Positions 1 to 8,191 of a stretch of DNA of 64,000 bases are shown piece by piece. The stretch is from Spirochaetales bacterium (GTDB taxonomy: Bacteria > Spirochaetota > Spirochaetia > DAHUYW01), in the NCBI GenBank assembly GCA_027306915.1, contig DAHUYW010000010.1, positions 1 to 64,000 of the forward strand, written 5' to 3'. Under the pieces are notes generated by a model. The model was not told the origin of the DNA. It did not search any database and worked only from the letters and a program-made list of their open reading frames with translations. Both the position numbers and the translations under genes were made by a program. Position 1 is the first letter of the stretch. Every line of letters begins with the position of its first letter.

Positions 1-42
1 AGCGCAGCGCGTCGGGGGCTCGCGCCCGGCGAGGGAGGTAGC

Positions 43-1803
43 ATGGCGACCTCCGGTCTCCTCGAGCAGCTCTATGCAGGCGGGCTTACGCCCGGCTATC
101 GTCTCCCCGATCCCGCCGTCGATCCCGCAAAGGAGCAGCGCGTCGACCGCCTGCTTGCGGACTACCGGAAGCTCATCAAGGACTATCCGCCGCGCGAGCT
201 CGAAAAGGCGGGTGAGCCGCCGCCCGCGCTGTGGAAGGGATTGAAAGAGCTCGGGCTCTTCGGGATGCTCATCGGCGAGGAATACGGAGGCCTCGGCCTC
301 TCCCTCACCCAGTACCTGCGGGTAGTCGAGCAGCTTTCCCAGGACGACCTCGCTCTCGCCCTCATCCCCCTCGCCCACCTCTCCATCGGCGTGAAGGGGA
401 TTCTTCTCTTCGGGAGCGAGGAGCAGAAGGGACGCTACCTCCCCAAGGCCGCTTCCGGCGAGATGATCTTCGCCTACGCCCTGACCGAGCCCCGCGTCGG
501 CTCGGATGCGCAGCACATCGAAACCCATGCCGAGCTTTCGAGCGACGGCTCCTTCTACCTCCTGACCGGCCAGAAGACCTACATCACCAACGCTAACTAC
601 GCCGGGGGCATGACGGTCTTCGCGCAGCTCGACCCGCAGCGGCCCGGCTCCATGGGCGCCTTCATAGTCGAGACGGAATGGGAGGGGGTGAAGATCGGAA
701 AGGACATGCCGAAGATGGGCCTTGCCATAAGCTCGACCGCCGCCATCCAGCTCAAGGGGGTTCGGGTCCCGGTCGAGAACCTCCTCGGCCGGCCGGGGGA
801 CGGCTTCAAGATCGCGATGACGATCCTGAACTACGGGCGTCTCGGCCTAGGAGCGGGCGCCTACGGAGGGATGCGGCGCTCGCTCTCGGACATGGTCGCC
901 CGCGCTGAGAGCCGGATTCAGTTCGGCAGCCCCATTGGCAAGTTCGATCTCGTCCAGGAAAAAATCGCCCGAACCTGGGCCATGGGCTTTGCCGTAGGAG
1001 CGATGACCGAGCTCACGGCGAGGATTCTTGAAACCGATCCCCTCGCGAACGTCGCCATCGAGAGCTCCCACTGCAAGTTCTTCGGCACGGAGCGCTCCTG
1101 GCAGGCAATCTACGACGCCCTGCAGCTCGCCGGAGGCTCCGGCTACATCGCCACGCAGCCCTACGAGAAGCGGATGCGCGACGCGCGGGTCTCCACCGTT
1201 TTCGAGGGGACCTCGGAGATTCACTCGATCTATCCACCGACCTTCGCCGCCCGCGAGCTTGGGCGGGAGCTCAAGGCTGCCGGGCCCTTCAAGCGTCTCA
1301 GGCTGATCGCCGGCTACTGGCTCGCAAGGCCCCGCCTTCCGATGGCACCCCCCCGCGAGCAGGAGCTGCGCGAGGCTCTCGCTGTCGCCCGCCGCGCCGT
1401 GCGCGGCTTTCGCCGGCTGCTCCTGCGGGGCCTCATCCGCTACGGAAGCTCCGTCGCGAGCCACGAGTTCCTCCTTCGGCGGATAACCTCCTTGAGTCTC
1501 GCCGCCTACACCCTGCTGAGCGCGGCGGTGAAGATCGAGCGTGAGCGGGGCGCCCGCGGTGCGGGCATATCCGAACCTGCAGCAGAGGGTCCGGCGAGCT
1601 CCGCCGCTGCCGCGAGCGACGAAGCGCACGAGCGCCTCCGCATCCTGCGCTATCTCACGATCGAGGCAAAGGCCACCATCGCGGAGAGCCTGCACTTCGA
1701 CGATCCGCCGCGCGACCGGCTCACCGGGACTCTCTTCGCCGACGCCGCGGCGCACGAGGCACGCTCCACCGGTTCCCCAACGCTGCGCCCTGTGCTATCC
1801 TGA
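43..1803 (+). CDS. Acyl-CoA dehydrogenase family protein with C-terminal extension
   Basis: Flavoprotein expected to oxidise an acyl-CoA thioester at the alpha-beta position and pass electrons to an electron-transfer flavoprotein. The first 400 residues follow the acyl-CoA dehydrogenase fold in order: an N-terminal helical domain, a beta domain with a T-E-P-x-x-G-S-D stretch near residue 147, and a C-terminal helical domain with FEGTSEIH at residues 387-394, the region of the flavin and substrate contacts. At 586 residues it is about 200 longer than a short-chain enzyme. The extra C-terminal part recalls the VLCAD/ACAD9 type, but its alanine- and arginine-rich tail looks poorly conserved. The ATG follows a GGGAGG ribosome site. 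larE starts 20 bp downstream on the same strand, so the two may share a transcript. The substrate cannot be read from sequence. Confidence 0.9.
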   Translation: MATSGLLEQLYAGGLTPGYRLPDPAVDPAKEQRVDRLLADYRKLIKDYPPRELEKAGEPPPALWKGLKELGLFGMLIGEEYGGLGLSLTQYLRVVEQLSQDDLALALIPLAHLSIGVKGILLFGSEEQKGRYLPKAASGEMIFAYALTEPRVGSDAQHIETHAELSSDGSFYLLTGQKTYITNANYAGGMTVFAQLDPQRPGSMGAFIVETEWEGVKIGKDMPKMGLAISSTAAIQLKGVRVPVENLLGRPGDGFKIAMTILNYGRLGLGAGAYGGMRRSLSDMVARAESRIQFGSPIGKFDLVQEKIARTWAMGFAVGAMTELTARILETDPLANVAIESSHCKFFGTERSWQAIYDALQLAGGSGYIATQPYEKRMRDARVSTVFEGTSEIHSIYPPTFAARELGRELKAAGPFKRLRLIAGYWLARPRLPMAPPREQELREALAVARRAVRGFRRLLLRGLIRYGSSVASHEFLLRRITSLSLAAYTLLSAAVKIERERGARGAGISEPAAEGPASSAAAASDEAHERLRILRYLTIEAKATIAESLHFDDPPRDRLTGTLFADAAAHEARSTGSPTLRPVLS

Positions 1804-1823
1804 CTTCGAAGGGAAGGTTATTC

Positions 1824-2675
1824 ATGCTGCACGCAACCGTGAAACCGTCAGTCGACCCGGCCGCAGGAGCCCTCTCGCTCGAAGAGAAGCACGAGCGCCT
1901 CAAGGCTATCCTCGCCGGGCTTTCGAGCGTGGTCGTGGCCTACTCGGGCGGGGTGGACAGCACCCTGCTGCTCAAGGTGGCGCTCGATGTTCTCGGGCCG
2001 GAAAGGGTGCTCGCGGTAACCGCCGACTCCGAAACCTATCCCACCCGCGAACGGCGCGAGGCCCGGGAGACCGCAAAGCTGCTCGGCGCTCCCCATCGCA
2101 TCGTGGAGACCTCAGAGCTTTCGGTCCCCGGTTACGCCGAGAACAACCGTGACCGCTGTTACTTCTGCCGCCACAACCTCTTCGAGTACCTCCTTCCGAT
2201 CGCCGAGGAGCTCGGCTACAGTCACGTAGCCTACGGCCTCATCGCCGACGATCTCGGCGACTACCGGCCCGGAGTGCGCGCGGCCATCGAGCGCGGCGTG
2301 CGCGGCCCCCTCCAGGAGGCGCTCTTTACCAAGGGAGAGGTTCGCGAGCTTTCGCGCAGCCTCGGCCTGCCGACCTGGAACAAACCCGCCCTCGCCTGCC
2401 TCTCGTCGCGCGTGGCCTACGGCGAGCGCATCACGAAGGAGAAGCTTGAGATGATCGATCGGGCGGAGGAGCTTATCCGCGAGCTTGGCTTTAGCCAGGT
2501 TCGCGTTCGCATCCATGGCGAGGTTGCGCGCATCGAGGTGGCTTCCGACGAGATTCCGCGGCTGGTCGAAAGCCGCCAGAAGATAGTCCAGGCACTTCGC
2601 TCCTACGGCTGCCGGTTCGTCACGGTCGACCTTGCCGGCTACGAGAGCGGAAGCATGAACCGCAGCCTGGCGTAG
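1824..2675 (+). CDS. larE: LarE, sulfur insertion enzyme for nickel-pincer cofactor
   Basis: Cytoplasmic ATP-dependent sulfur transferase. It adenylates and thiolates the dicarboxylated nicotinic acid mononucleotide made by LarB, on the way to the nickel-pincer cofactor of lactate racemase and related enzymes. The PP-loop SGGVDS is at residues 41-46 and the length (283) fits the family. Cysteines are at 112 and 115 (a C-x-x-C) and at 192 (in the ACLSSR motif). Family knowledge: the Lactiplantibacillus enzyme has only the last cysteine and sacrifices its sulfur, whereas three-cysteine homologues carry a [4Fe-4S] cluster. The residues therefore point to the cluster type. larB and larC follow directly. 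Confidence 0.93.
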   Translation: MLHATVKPSVDPAAGALSLEEKHERLKAILAGLSSVVVAYSGGVDSTLLLKVALDVLGPERVLAVTADSETYPTRERREARETAKLLGAPHRIVETSELSVPGYAENNRDRCYFCRHNLFEYLLPIAEELGYSHVAYGLIADDLGDYRPGVRAAIERGVRGPLQEALFTKGEVRELSRSLGLPTWNKPALACLSSRVAYGERITKEKLEMIDRAEELIRELGFSQVRVRIHGEVARIEVASDEIPRLVESRQKIVQALRSYGCRFVTVDLAGYESGSMNRSLA

Positions 2676-2691
2676 CCGCCGGAGGCCCGCC

Positions 2692-3480
2692 ATCGAAGCG
2701 AAGCGGTTTTCGCTAGAAGAAATTCTCGAGCGCGTACGGGAGCGCTCCCTGGGCGTGCAGGAGGCCAAGGATCTCCTCGCAGGCTACGAGGAGCTTGGAT
2801 TTGCGAAGATCGACCACGATCGTGAGGCGCGCAAGGGCTTCGCCGAGGTCATCTTCGGCCAGGGCAAGACGACCGAGCAGCTCGTCGAGATATTCAAGCG
2901 CCTCGCGGCTGGCTCCCGCCGTCTCCTCGCGACACGGGTAAGCGAAGAGGGAGCGGCAGCGGTCATGGGGGCGGTCCCGAGAGCTCGTCACAACCGTGAA
3001 GCGCGCACGCTCTCCTGGCTGCGCGAGGGGGAGCGCGAGCGAATCGTCTCCGGCTACGTTGCCATCGTGAGCGCAGGCACCTCCGACCTGCCGGTCGCCG
3101 AAGAGGCCGCCGCCACGGTCGAGGCTTTTGGATGCGAGGCGACTCGGGTATACGATGTCGGGGTTGCCGGAATCCACCGCCTTTTCGACCGGCTCGAGCT
3201 GATCCGCGGAGCGACCGCCTCGGTGGTCATCGCCGGGATGGAGGGTGCCCTCGCAAGCGTCGTCGCGGGCCTCGTCGCCCGCCCGGTAGTCGCGGTGCCC
3301 ACGAGCGTCGGCTACGGCGCAAGCTTCGGCGGGCTTGCCGCTCTCCTTGCCATGCTCAACGCCTGTGCCCCCGGAATAAGCGTCGTCAATATCGACAACG
3401 GCTTCGGCGGCGGCTACTTCGCCGCCTCGATCGTGCGCCTTGCCGAAGAGGCGGCCTCACGCGGAGCTCCCCATGGGTAG
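2692..3480 (+). CDS. larB: LarB, pyridinium-3,5-biscarboxylate mononucleotide synthase, probable ATC start
   Basis: LarB carboxylates nicotinic acid adenine dinucleotide and hydrolyses it to the precursor used by LarE. Family-like segments include GFAKIDHDREARKGF and EVIFGQGKT, plus a C-terminal AIR-carboxylase-like domain rich in glycine and alanine. The first usable ATG/GTG/TTG codon in frame is GTG at 2755, which removes about 20 residues that match the family N-terminus. The frame is open back to 2659, with a TGA at 2656, and holds no ATG, GTG or TTG before 2755. A strong GGAGG at 2681-2685 sits six bases before an ATC at 2692, giving a 262-residue protein of normal length. I therefore place the start at ATC. 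A sequencing error or a CTG start at 2749 are alternatives. The end overlaps larC by 8 bp. Confidence 0.85.
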   Translation: MEAKRFSLEEILERVRERSLGVQEAKDLLAGYEELGFAKIDHDREARKGFAEVIFGQGKTTEQLVEIFKRLAAGSRRLLATRVSEEGAAAVMGAVPRARHNREARTLSWLREGERERIVSGYVAIVSAGTSDLPVAEEAAATVEAFGCEATRVYDVGVAGIHRLFDRLELIRGATASVVIAGMEGALASVVAGLVARPVVAVPTSVGYGASFGGLAALLAMLNACAPGISVVNIDNGFGGGYFAASIVRLAEEAASRGAPHG

Positions 3481-4306
3481 ATCTATCCTGTACATCGATT
3501 GTTTTGCCGGGATAAGCGGCGACATGACGGTTGCCGCCCTCCTCGATCTCGGAGGCGACCGGGCCCTGCTTGAAGACGAGCTTTCGAAGCTTGGAATGGA
3601 CGGAGAGTTCCACATCCACCATTCGACCGTGACCAAGACCGGGATCACCGCCGCCCGCTTCGAGGTGCACACGACGGAGGGCGAAGAGCATCACGACCAC
3701 CATCACAAGGAGGCATCCGCTGAGGATCGTCATGAGCCTCCCGCGGCTGGGCCTCACGAGCACGGCGCTCACGGTCATCGAGCCTACCGCGACATAGTCG
3801 CGCTCATTCGGGGAGCCGGACTCTCCGAGAAGGCGACCGGGCTCGCCTGTGCGCTCTTCGAGACCATCGCGGTTGCCGAGGCCAAGATTCACGGCGTTCC
3901 CCTCGCCGAGGTTCAGTTCCACGAGGTGGGTGCCGTCGACTCCGTCGTGGATATCGTCTCGATCGCCATCCTCGTCGACGCGCTCTCCGTCGACCGGATC
4001 GTCGGCGGCCCGGTGCCGGTGGGCCGCGGGCTCGTGCGGACCCAGCACGGGCTGTACCCCATCCCCGCCCCGGCGACGCTCGAGATCCTGAAGGGCTATC
4101 CGATCCAGGCGAGCGACGTCGCGGCCGAGCTCACCACTCCGACCGGCGCGGCGGTCCTCGCGACCCTCACCACCGAGCGCGGGCCGATTCCTTCGATGGA
4201 GGTTCAGGCGGTCGGATACGGCGCCGGCAGCCGCAGCTTCGAGGACCGCCCCAACGTCCTTCGCCTCCTCCTCGGAAGCGAGCGCAACACCGAGCGGGGC
4301 CGGTAG
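3473..4306 (+). CDS. larC: LarC N-terminal part (LarC1), nickel insertion protein
   Basis: LarC inserts nickel into the organic pincer precursor in a CTP-dependent reaction. This 277-residue part begins MGRSILYIDCFAGISGDM, a clear family N-terminus. Near residues 72-105 it has a histidine-rich stretch (EEHHDHHHKE and later HEHGAHGH), a plausible metal-handling loop. The chosen ATG overlaps the end of larB by 8 bp. Translation stops at TAG (4304-4306), and the C-terminal domain continues immediately downstream in the same frame. In Lactiplantibacillus plantarum the two halves are joined by a programmed frameshift. Here no frameshift is needed, only stop-codon readthrough or association of two separate chains. 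Confidence 0.9.
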   Translation: MGRSILYIDCFAGISGDMTVAALLDLGGDRALLEDELSKLGMDGEFHIHHSTVTKTGITAARFEVHTTEGEEHHDHHHKEASAEDRHEPPAAGPHEHGAHGHRAYRDIVALIRGAGLSEKATGLACALFETIAVAEAKIHGVPLAEVQFHEVGAVDSVVDIVSIAILVDALSVDRIVGGPVPVGRGLVRTQHGLYPIPAPATLEILKGYPIQASDVAAELTTPTGAAVLATLTTERGPIPSMEVQAVGYGAGSRSFEDRPNVLRLLLGSERNTERGR

Positions 4307-4813
4307 ATGCCGTCGTCGGAGGAAGCCTCCTCGGAGGCGCCGCGGCAGCGGGGAAGCGAGCTCGACGAGCACCTTGACGACAGAATGGTCAAGGTCGAGG
4401 TAAACCTCGACGATGCTCCCGGCGAATGGCTCGGCTACGTTATGGAGCTGCTGTTCGAAGCGGGGGCGAACGACGTCTTTTACACCCCCATTTACATGAA
4501 GAAGAACCGCCCTGGCGTCATGCTCCAGCTCTTGTGCAGGCAGGAGATCCTCGGCTCTCTGGAGTCCATCCTCTTTCGCGAGACCACGACCCTCGGCGTT
4601 CGTCACCATCCGCTCACGGTCCACCGCCTCGGCCGTCGCTACGTCAAGGTGCAGACCCAATGGGGAGCGGTGACGGTCAAGGAGGGGCTTCTCGGCGGCG
4701 AGGTCGTCCAGCGCGCCCCCGAGTACGAGGAGTGCCGAGCCATCGCGCGCGAGCGCGGAGTGCCACTGAAGAAGGTGTACGAGGCGGTTTGGAGGCAGCT
4801 CGACACACTGTAA
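4307..4813 (+). CDS. larC: LarC C-terminal part (LarC2), in frame with LarC1 after a TAG codon
   Basis: This 168-residue protein carries the C-terminal domain of LarC: VEVNLDDAPGEWLGYVM followed by PIYMKKNRPG, both typical of the family, where this domain binds CTP and helps nickel insertion. The ATG at 4307 directly follows the LarC1 stop, so reinitiation is possible without a new ribosome site. ATG 4385 (MVKVEVNLDD) is an alternative start that drops a poorly conserved linker rich in Ser and Glu. LarC1 and LarC2 lie in the same reading frame, so a full LarC would result from reading the single TAG. No further lar gene follows. A promoter and a new operon begin about 50 bp later. Confidence 0.88.
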   Translation: MPSSEEASSEAPRQRGSELDEHLDDRMVKVEVNLDDAPGEWLGYVMELLFEAGANDVFYTPIYMKKNRPGVMLQLLCRQEILGSLESILFRETTTLGVRHHPLTVHRLGRRYVKVQTQWGAVTVKEGLLGGEVVQRAPEYEECRAIARERGVPLKKVYEAVWRQLDTL

Positions 4814-4862
4814 GCCCAGGTCAATCCCAAAAAACCTATTCAATCTGCATCTTCGCCGCAAC

Positions 4863-4891
4863 TTGACAGCAGGGGAGGTCGTCTATATCCT
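4863..4891 (+). promoter_or_regulatory. Consensus sigma-70 promoter of the Gld-like ABC operon
   Basis: A perfect TTGACA (4863-4868) is separated by 17 bp from TATCCT (4886-4891). It lies 30 bp before the first gene of the ABC operon and downstream of the end of larC, so it separates the two transcription units. Confidence 0.7.
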
Positions 4892-4920
4892 GGACCATCA
4901 ACAAACACAGGAGGCGAGGA

Positions 4921-5871
4921 TTGATACGTGCAGAAAACCTCACCAAACGCTACGGGCAGCATGTAGCAATTGACAGTCTCAACTTCACCATCGAAAAGGG
5001 AGAGATCCTCGGGTTCCTCGGACCAAACGGAGCCGGTAAGTCGACGACGATGAATATCATTACCGGCTATCTCTCCGCAAGCGACGGCGCAGTAAGCGTC
5101 GACGACCTCGATGTTCTCGAGCATCCCGAAGAGGTAAAAAAGAAGATCGGATATCTTCCGGAGCAGCCGCCCCTTTACCTCGACATGACCGTCCTCGAGT
5201 ATTTGAAGTTTGTAGGCGAGATCAAGGGAGTCAGAGCACAGGAGTACAAGGACAGCCTCGAGCGCGTCCTCTCCGTCGTGCGGATCGATCATGTGAAGGA
5301 CCGGCTCATCAAGAACCTGTCCAAGGGCTACCGCCAGCGAGTCGGGCTCGCACAGTCCCTCATCGGAAATCCCCCCGTTCTTATTCTCGACGAGCCGACA
5401 ATCGGTCTCGATCCGAAAGAGATCATCGAGATTCGCAACCTCATCAAGGGTCTCGGAAAGGAGCACACCGTCGTTCTTTCTTCGCACATCCTGCCGGAGG
5501 TGAGCGCAGTGTGCGAGCGCGTGCTCATCATCAACCGTGGAAAGATCGTCGCGACCGATACCCCGGAAAACCTAGCGCGGCGTCTCACCGGGAAGAATCG
5601 CCTGTCCCTTCGCGTCGACGGCCCCGCCAACGAGGTCAAGGCCGCCCTCCGTGCAATCGCGGGGGTGCGGGGCATTGAGACGCATGCCTCGACCGAGGAG
5701 CACGCAGTGGATGTCCTCATCGAGGCGGAGCAGGACCGCGATCTGCGTCGCGACATTTTCCGCACCTTGAGCAAGGCCAACTACCCCATTCTTTTGATGC
5801 GGCCGATGGATCTCTCTCTCGAAGACATCTTCCTCCAGCTGACCACAACCGAACAGGAGGTAATCGCCTAA
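4921..5871 (+). CDS. ABC transporter ATP-binding protein, GldA-like
   Basis: ATPase subunit of an ABC-2 type exporter or membrane-remodelling complex. Walker A GPNGAGKST is at residues 34-42, the signature LSKGYRQ near 133, and Walker B LILDEPT near 155. A C-terminal extension of about 90 residues is typical of the CcmA/GldA group. The start is TTG, preceded by an AGGAGG-rich site at 4909-4918; no better start exists nearby. The stop abuts the permease ATG, and a GldG-like protein and a DUF4340 protein follow. This four-gene order is widespread in bacteria. In Bacteroidota the related GldA-GldF-GldG proteins are linked to gliding motility, but elsewhere the substrate is unknown. Confidence 0.93.
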   Translation: MIRAENLTKRYGQHVAIDSLNFTIEKGEILGFLGPNGAGKSTTMNIITGYLSASDGAVSVDDLDVLEHPEEVKKKIGYLPEQPPLYLDMTVLEYLKFVGEIKGVRAQEYKDSLERVLSVVRIDHVKDRLIKNLSKGYRQRVGLAQSLIGNPPVLILDEPTIGLDPKEIIEIRNLIKGLGKEHTVVLSSHILPEVSAVCERVLIINRGKIVATDTPENLARRLTGKNRLSLRVDGPANEVKAALRAIAGVRGIETHASTEEHAVDVLIEAEQDRDLRRDIFRTLSKANYPILLMRPMDLSLEDIFLQLTTTEQEVIA

Positions 5872-6735
5872 ATGCTAGCGATCTTGAAACGTGAGCTTCG
5901 CGCCTACTTTCTTTCGCCGATTGGCTACATCTTCATGAGCCTCTTCCTGCTTGTGGGAGGAGTCCTTTTTGCATTCGGAAATCTCATTACCTTAAGCTCC
6001 CAGTACACGGGCTTCCTTGGGAGCATCCTCTTCATGTTCCTCCTTGCTGTTCCGGTCCTCACGATGCGCCTGTTTACGGACGAGATGAGGATGCGCACGG
6101 ATCAGCTTCTGCTCACGAGCCCGGTACGCATCGTGGAAATCGTGCTCGGCAAGTACCTTGCCGCCCTCATCGTCTTCTTCATCACCATGATCATCACGGT
6201 CTTCTATGCAATACTCGTGGCGATTTACGGTGATCTCGATACCTGGCAGACGGTAGGCGGCTACATCGGCTTCTTCCTCGTCGGGTGCTCGTTCATCTCG
6301 GTGGGGCTCTTCGTCTCCTCCACCACCGAAAACCAGGTCATCGCCGCAATCGTGACCTTCAGCGCGCTCCTCCTCGCGTGGATCATGGACGCCATCCAGT
6401 CAGGCGTTCCCTCCGATCAAACGTCGGGAATCATCTTCGCCGGTGTCATCGCGCTCGGGGTAGCCGCATGGATCTACTTCTCCACCAAGAACCTCTACCT
6501 CGGTGGAGGTGTCCTGCTTCTTCTCGCTATCGTGATCCTGCTGCTGGCTATCATCGACAAGGCGATCTTCCTCGGCTTTATTGCGAACGTCCTCGGCTGG
6601 TTTTCGCTTCTGAAGCGGTATCAGGACTTCACGCGCGGCCTCTTACGGCTCGACTCGATCATCTATTACCTCAGCTTCAGCACCTTCTTCCTCTACTTGA
6701 CGGTCCGACTCATCGAAAAACGGCGATGGAGCTAA
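5872..6735 (+). CDS. ABC-2 type transporter permease, GldF-like
   Basis: Integral membrane partner of the ATPase encoded immediately upstream, with no intergenic gap. The 287-residue sequence opens with the cytoplasmic segment LAILKRELRAYF seen in ABC-2 permeases, then shows about six hydrophobic spans, including segments near residues 20-40, 45-65, 100-125, 135-155, 160-180 and 200-225. The conserved FTDEMRMRTDQLLLTSPV region lies between the second and third spans. It presumably forms a dimeric pore or membrane anchor with the GldG-like protein. I cannot infer the substrate. Confidence 0.92.
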   Translation: MLAILKRELRAYFLSPIGYIFMSLFLLVGGVLFAFGNLITLSSQYTGFLGSILFMFLLAVPVLTMRLFTDEMRMRTDQLLLTSPVRIVEIVLGKYLAALIVFFITMIITVFYAILVAIYGDLDTWQTVGGYIGFFLVGCSFISVGLFVSSTTENQVIAAIVTFSALLLAWIMDAIQSGVPSDQTSGIIFAGVIALGVAAWIYFSTKNLYLGGGVLLLLAIVILLLAIIDKAIFLGFIANVLGWFSLLKRYQDFTRGLLRLDSIIYYLSFSTFFLYLTVRLIEKRRWS

Positions 6736-6745
6736 GGGGAAACGA

Positions 6746-8191
6746 ATGAACATCAACATCCTGGAGATCTTCAAGAACAAAAAGGTCCGCTATGGCGGCT
6801 ATGCCGCTGTCGTGACCCTCATCGTGCTCGTCGCGCTCGTGGTGCTCAACCTCCTCGTCCAGCAGATTCCGGCCGAGATCGACATGACGCACAACAAGCT
6901 CTACTCGTTGTCGAAAGAGACCGTGAAGCTGGTAGAGGGACTGAAGAATCCGGTAACGATCTACGCGCTCTATCGACCGGGGCAACAGAACCAGTCCGTG
7001 GTCGACGTGCTCCAGAAGTACCAACTCCTGTCGAGCAAGCTGCACGTCGAGTACGTCGATCCCGACAAGAATCCCGGCCTGGTCGCCAAGTACGACAAGG
7101 ACAACAAAGGGATCCAGCCGGGCAGCCTCATCATCACGAGCGGCAACTACACGCGGACCCTAAGCCCCTATGACCTCTACGACATCAGCTACACCCAACA
7201 GGGTCAGCCCCAGGTCCTCGGCTTCACCATGGAACAGAAGGTGACCGGCGCCATCGCGTACGTGAGCTCCGGCGTCGAGCCCAAGATCTACGAGCTTACC
7301 GGACATGGCGAAAAGAGCCTGCTCGACCTCCAGCTCACGAGCACGCTCAACCGCGACAACTATCGGACGGCCTCGCTCAACCTGTTGTCCGCGCCGGAGG
7401 TTCCCGCCGATGCCGCGGCGGTTGTGATAATTTCGCCGAAATTCGACATCACCAAGGACGAGGAGAACAAGCTCCTCTCCTACATCGAAAACCACCACGG
7501 AAGGGTGATGTTCTTCTTCGATTACCTCAACAAGCCGCTTCCCGAAGCGCTTCCGAACTTCAACGACCTCCTCTCAAGCTTCGGTGTCGGGCTCCAGGAG
7601 GGTTTCGTGGTCGAAGAGGACAGGAGCCACTTCGTCAACAGTCCCCTCACGATCATTCCGAGCTACGGGACAAGCGACATCCTCAAGCCTCTCGAGAGCA
7701 ACAGCCTCTCGATGATATTGCAGGATTCGGTCGGGATCAAAACCCTCGCGGTCAAGCGCAGGGACCTCAAGATCGTGCCGCTCCTCACGACAAGCAAGAG
7801 CTCCTTTATCCGGGTTGACGTAAGCAATAACAACCCCAATCGCCTTGCGAGCGATATCAAGGGGCCGATCGACCTCGCTGTCTCGATCGAGCAGGAGACC
7901 AACCATCCCGACAAGGGCTTCCGCCTTATCGTCGCAGGCAACGGCAGCTTCCTCGGACCGATCTTTCCGTTCGGAACCATCAAGGGAAATGTCGAGTTCT
8001 TCCTGAACGCGCTCAATTGGGTAAGCAGCCAGCCTACCTCGCTCAACATCCCGTCGAAGAGCCTCTTCCAGCTTCCGCTTCAGATGTCGCAGCTCCTCAT
8101 CTATCTCTACATGGGGATCGTCATCATCCTGATTCCGGCGGTCATTCTGGGGATCGGAATCGCAACGTGGCTGCGCAGGAGGCACCTGTGA
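6746..8191 (+). CDS. GldG-like ABC-associated extracytoplasmic protein
   Basis: This 481-residue protein has an N-terminal membrane span at about residues 14-36 and a C-terminal one near 450-474. A large extracytoplasmic domain lies between. The segment just after the first span (DMTHNKLYSLSKET) and the SSG/GHGEKS region near residue 190 are characteristic of the GldG/ABC-associated uncharacterised family. The fold resembles IFT52/GldG-type domains that bind peptide or polymer ligands, but no ligand is known here. The gene follows the permease by 10 bp and overlaps the DUF4340 gene by 4 bp (GTGA), indicating one transcript. Confidence 0.85.
   Translation: MNINILEIFKNKKVRYGGYAAVVTLIVLVALVVLNLLVQQIPAEIDMTHNKLYSLSKETVKLVEGLKNPVTIYALYRPGQQNQSVVDVLQKYQLLSSKLHVEYVDPDKNPGLVAKYDKDNKGIQPGSLIITSGNYTRTLSPYDLYDISYTQQGQPQVLGFTMEQKVTGAIAYVSSGVEPKIYELTGHGEKSLLDLQLTSTLNRDNYRTASLNLLSAPEVPADAAAVVIISPKFDITKDEENKLLSYIENHHGRVMFFFDYLNKPLPEALPNFNDLLSSFGVGLQEGFVVEEDRSHFVNSPLTIIPSYGTSDILKPLESNSLSMILQDSVGIKTLAVKRRDLKIVPLLTTSKSSFIRVDVSNNNPNRLASDIKGPIDLAVSIEQETNHPDKGFRLIVAGNGSFLGPIFPFGTIKGNVEFFLNALNWVSSQPTSLNIPSKSLFQLPLQMSQLLIYLYMGIVIILIPAVILGIGIATWLRRRHL

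Noticed and set aside
847..1755. Minus-strand frame of 302 codons inside the acyl-CoA dehydrogenase
   Set aside because: It overlaps a clear enzyme gene, has no family features and reflects the high-GC codon shadow.
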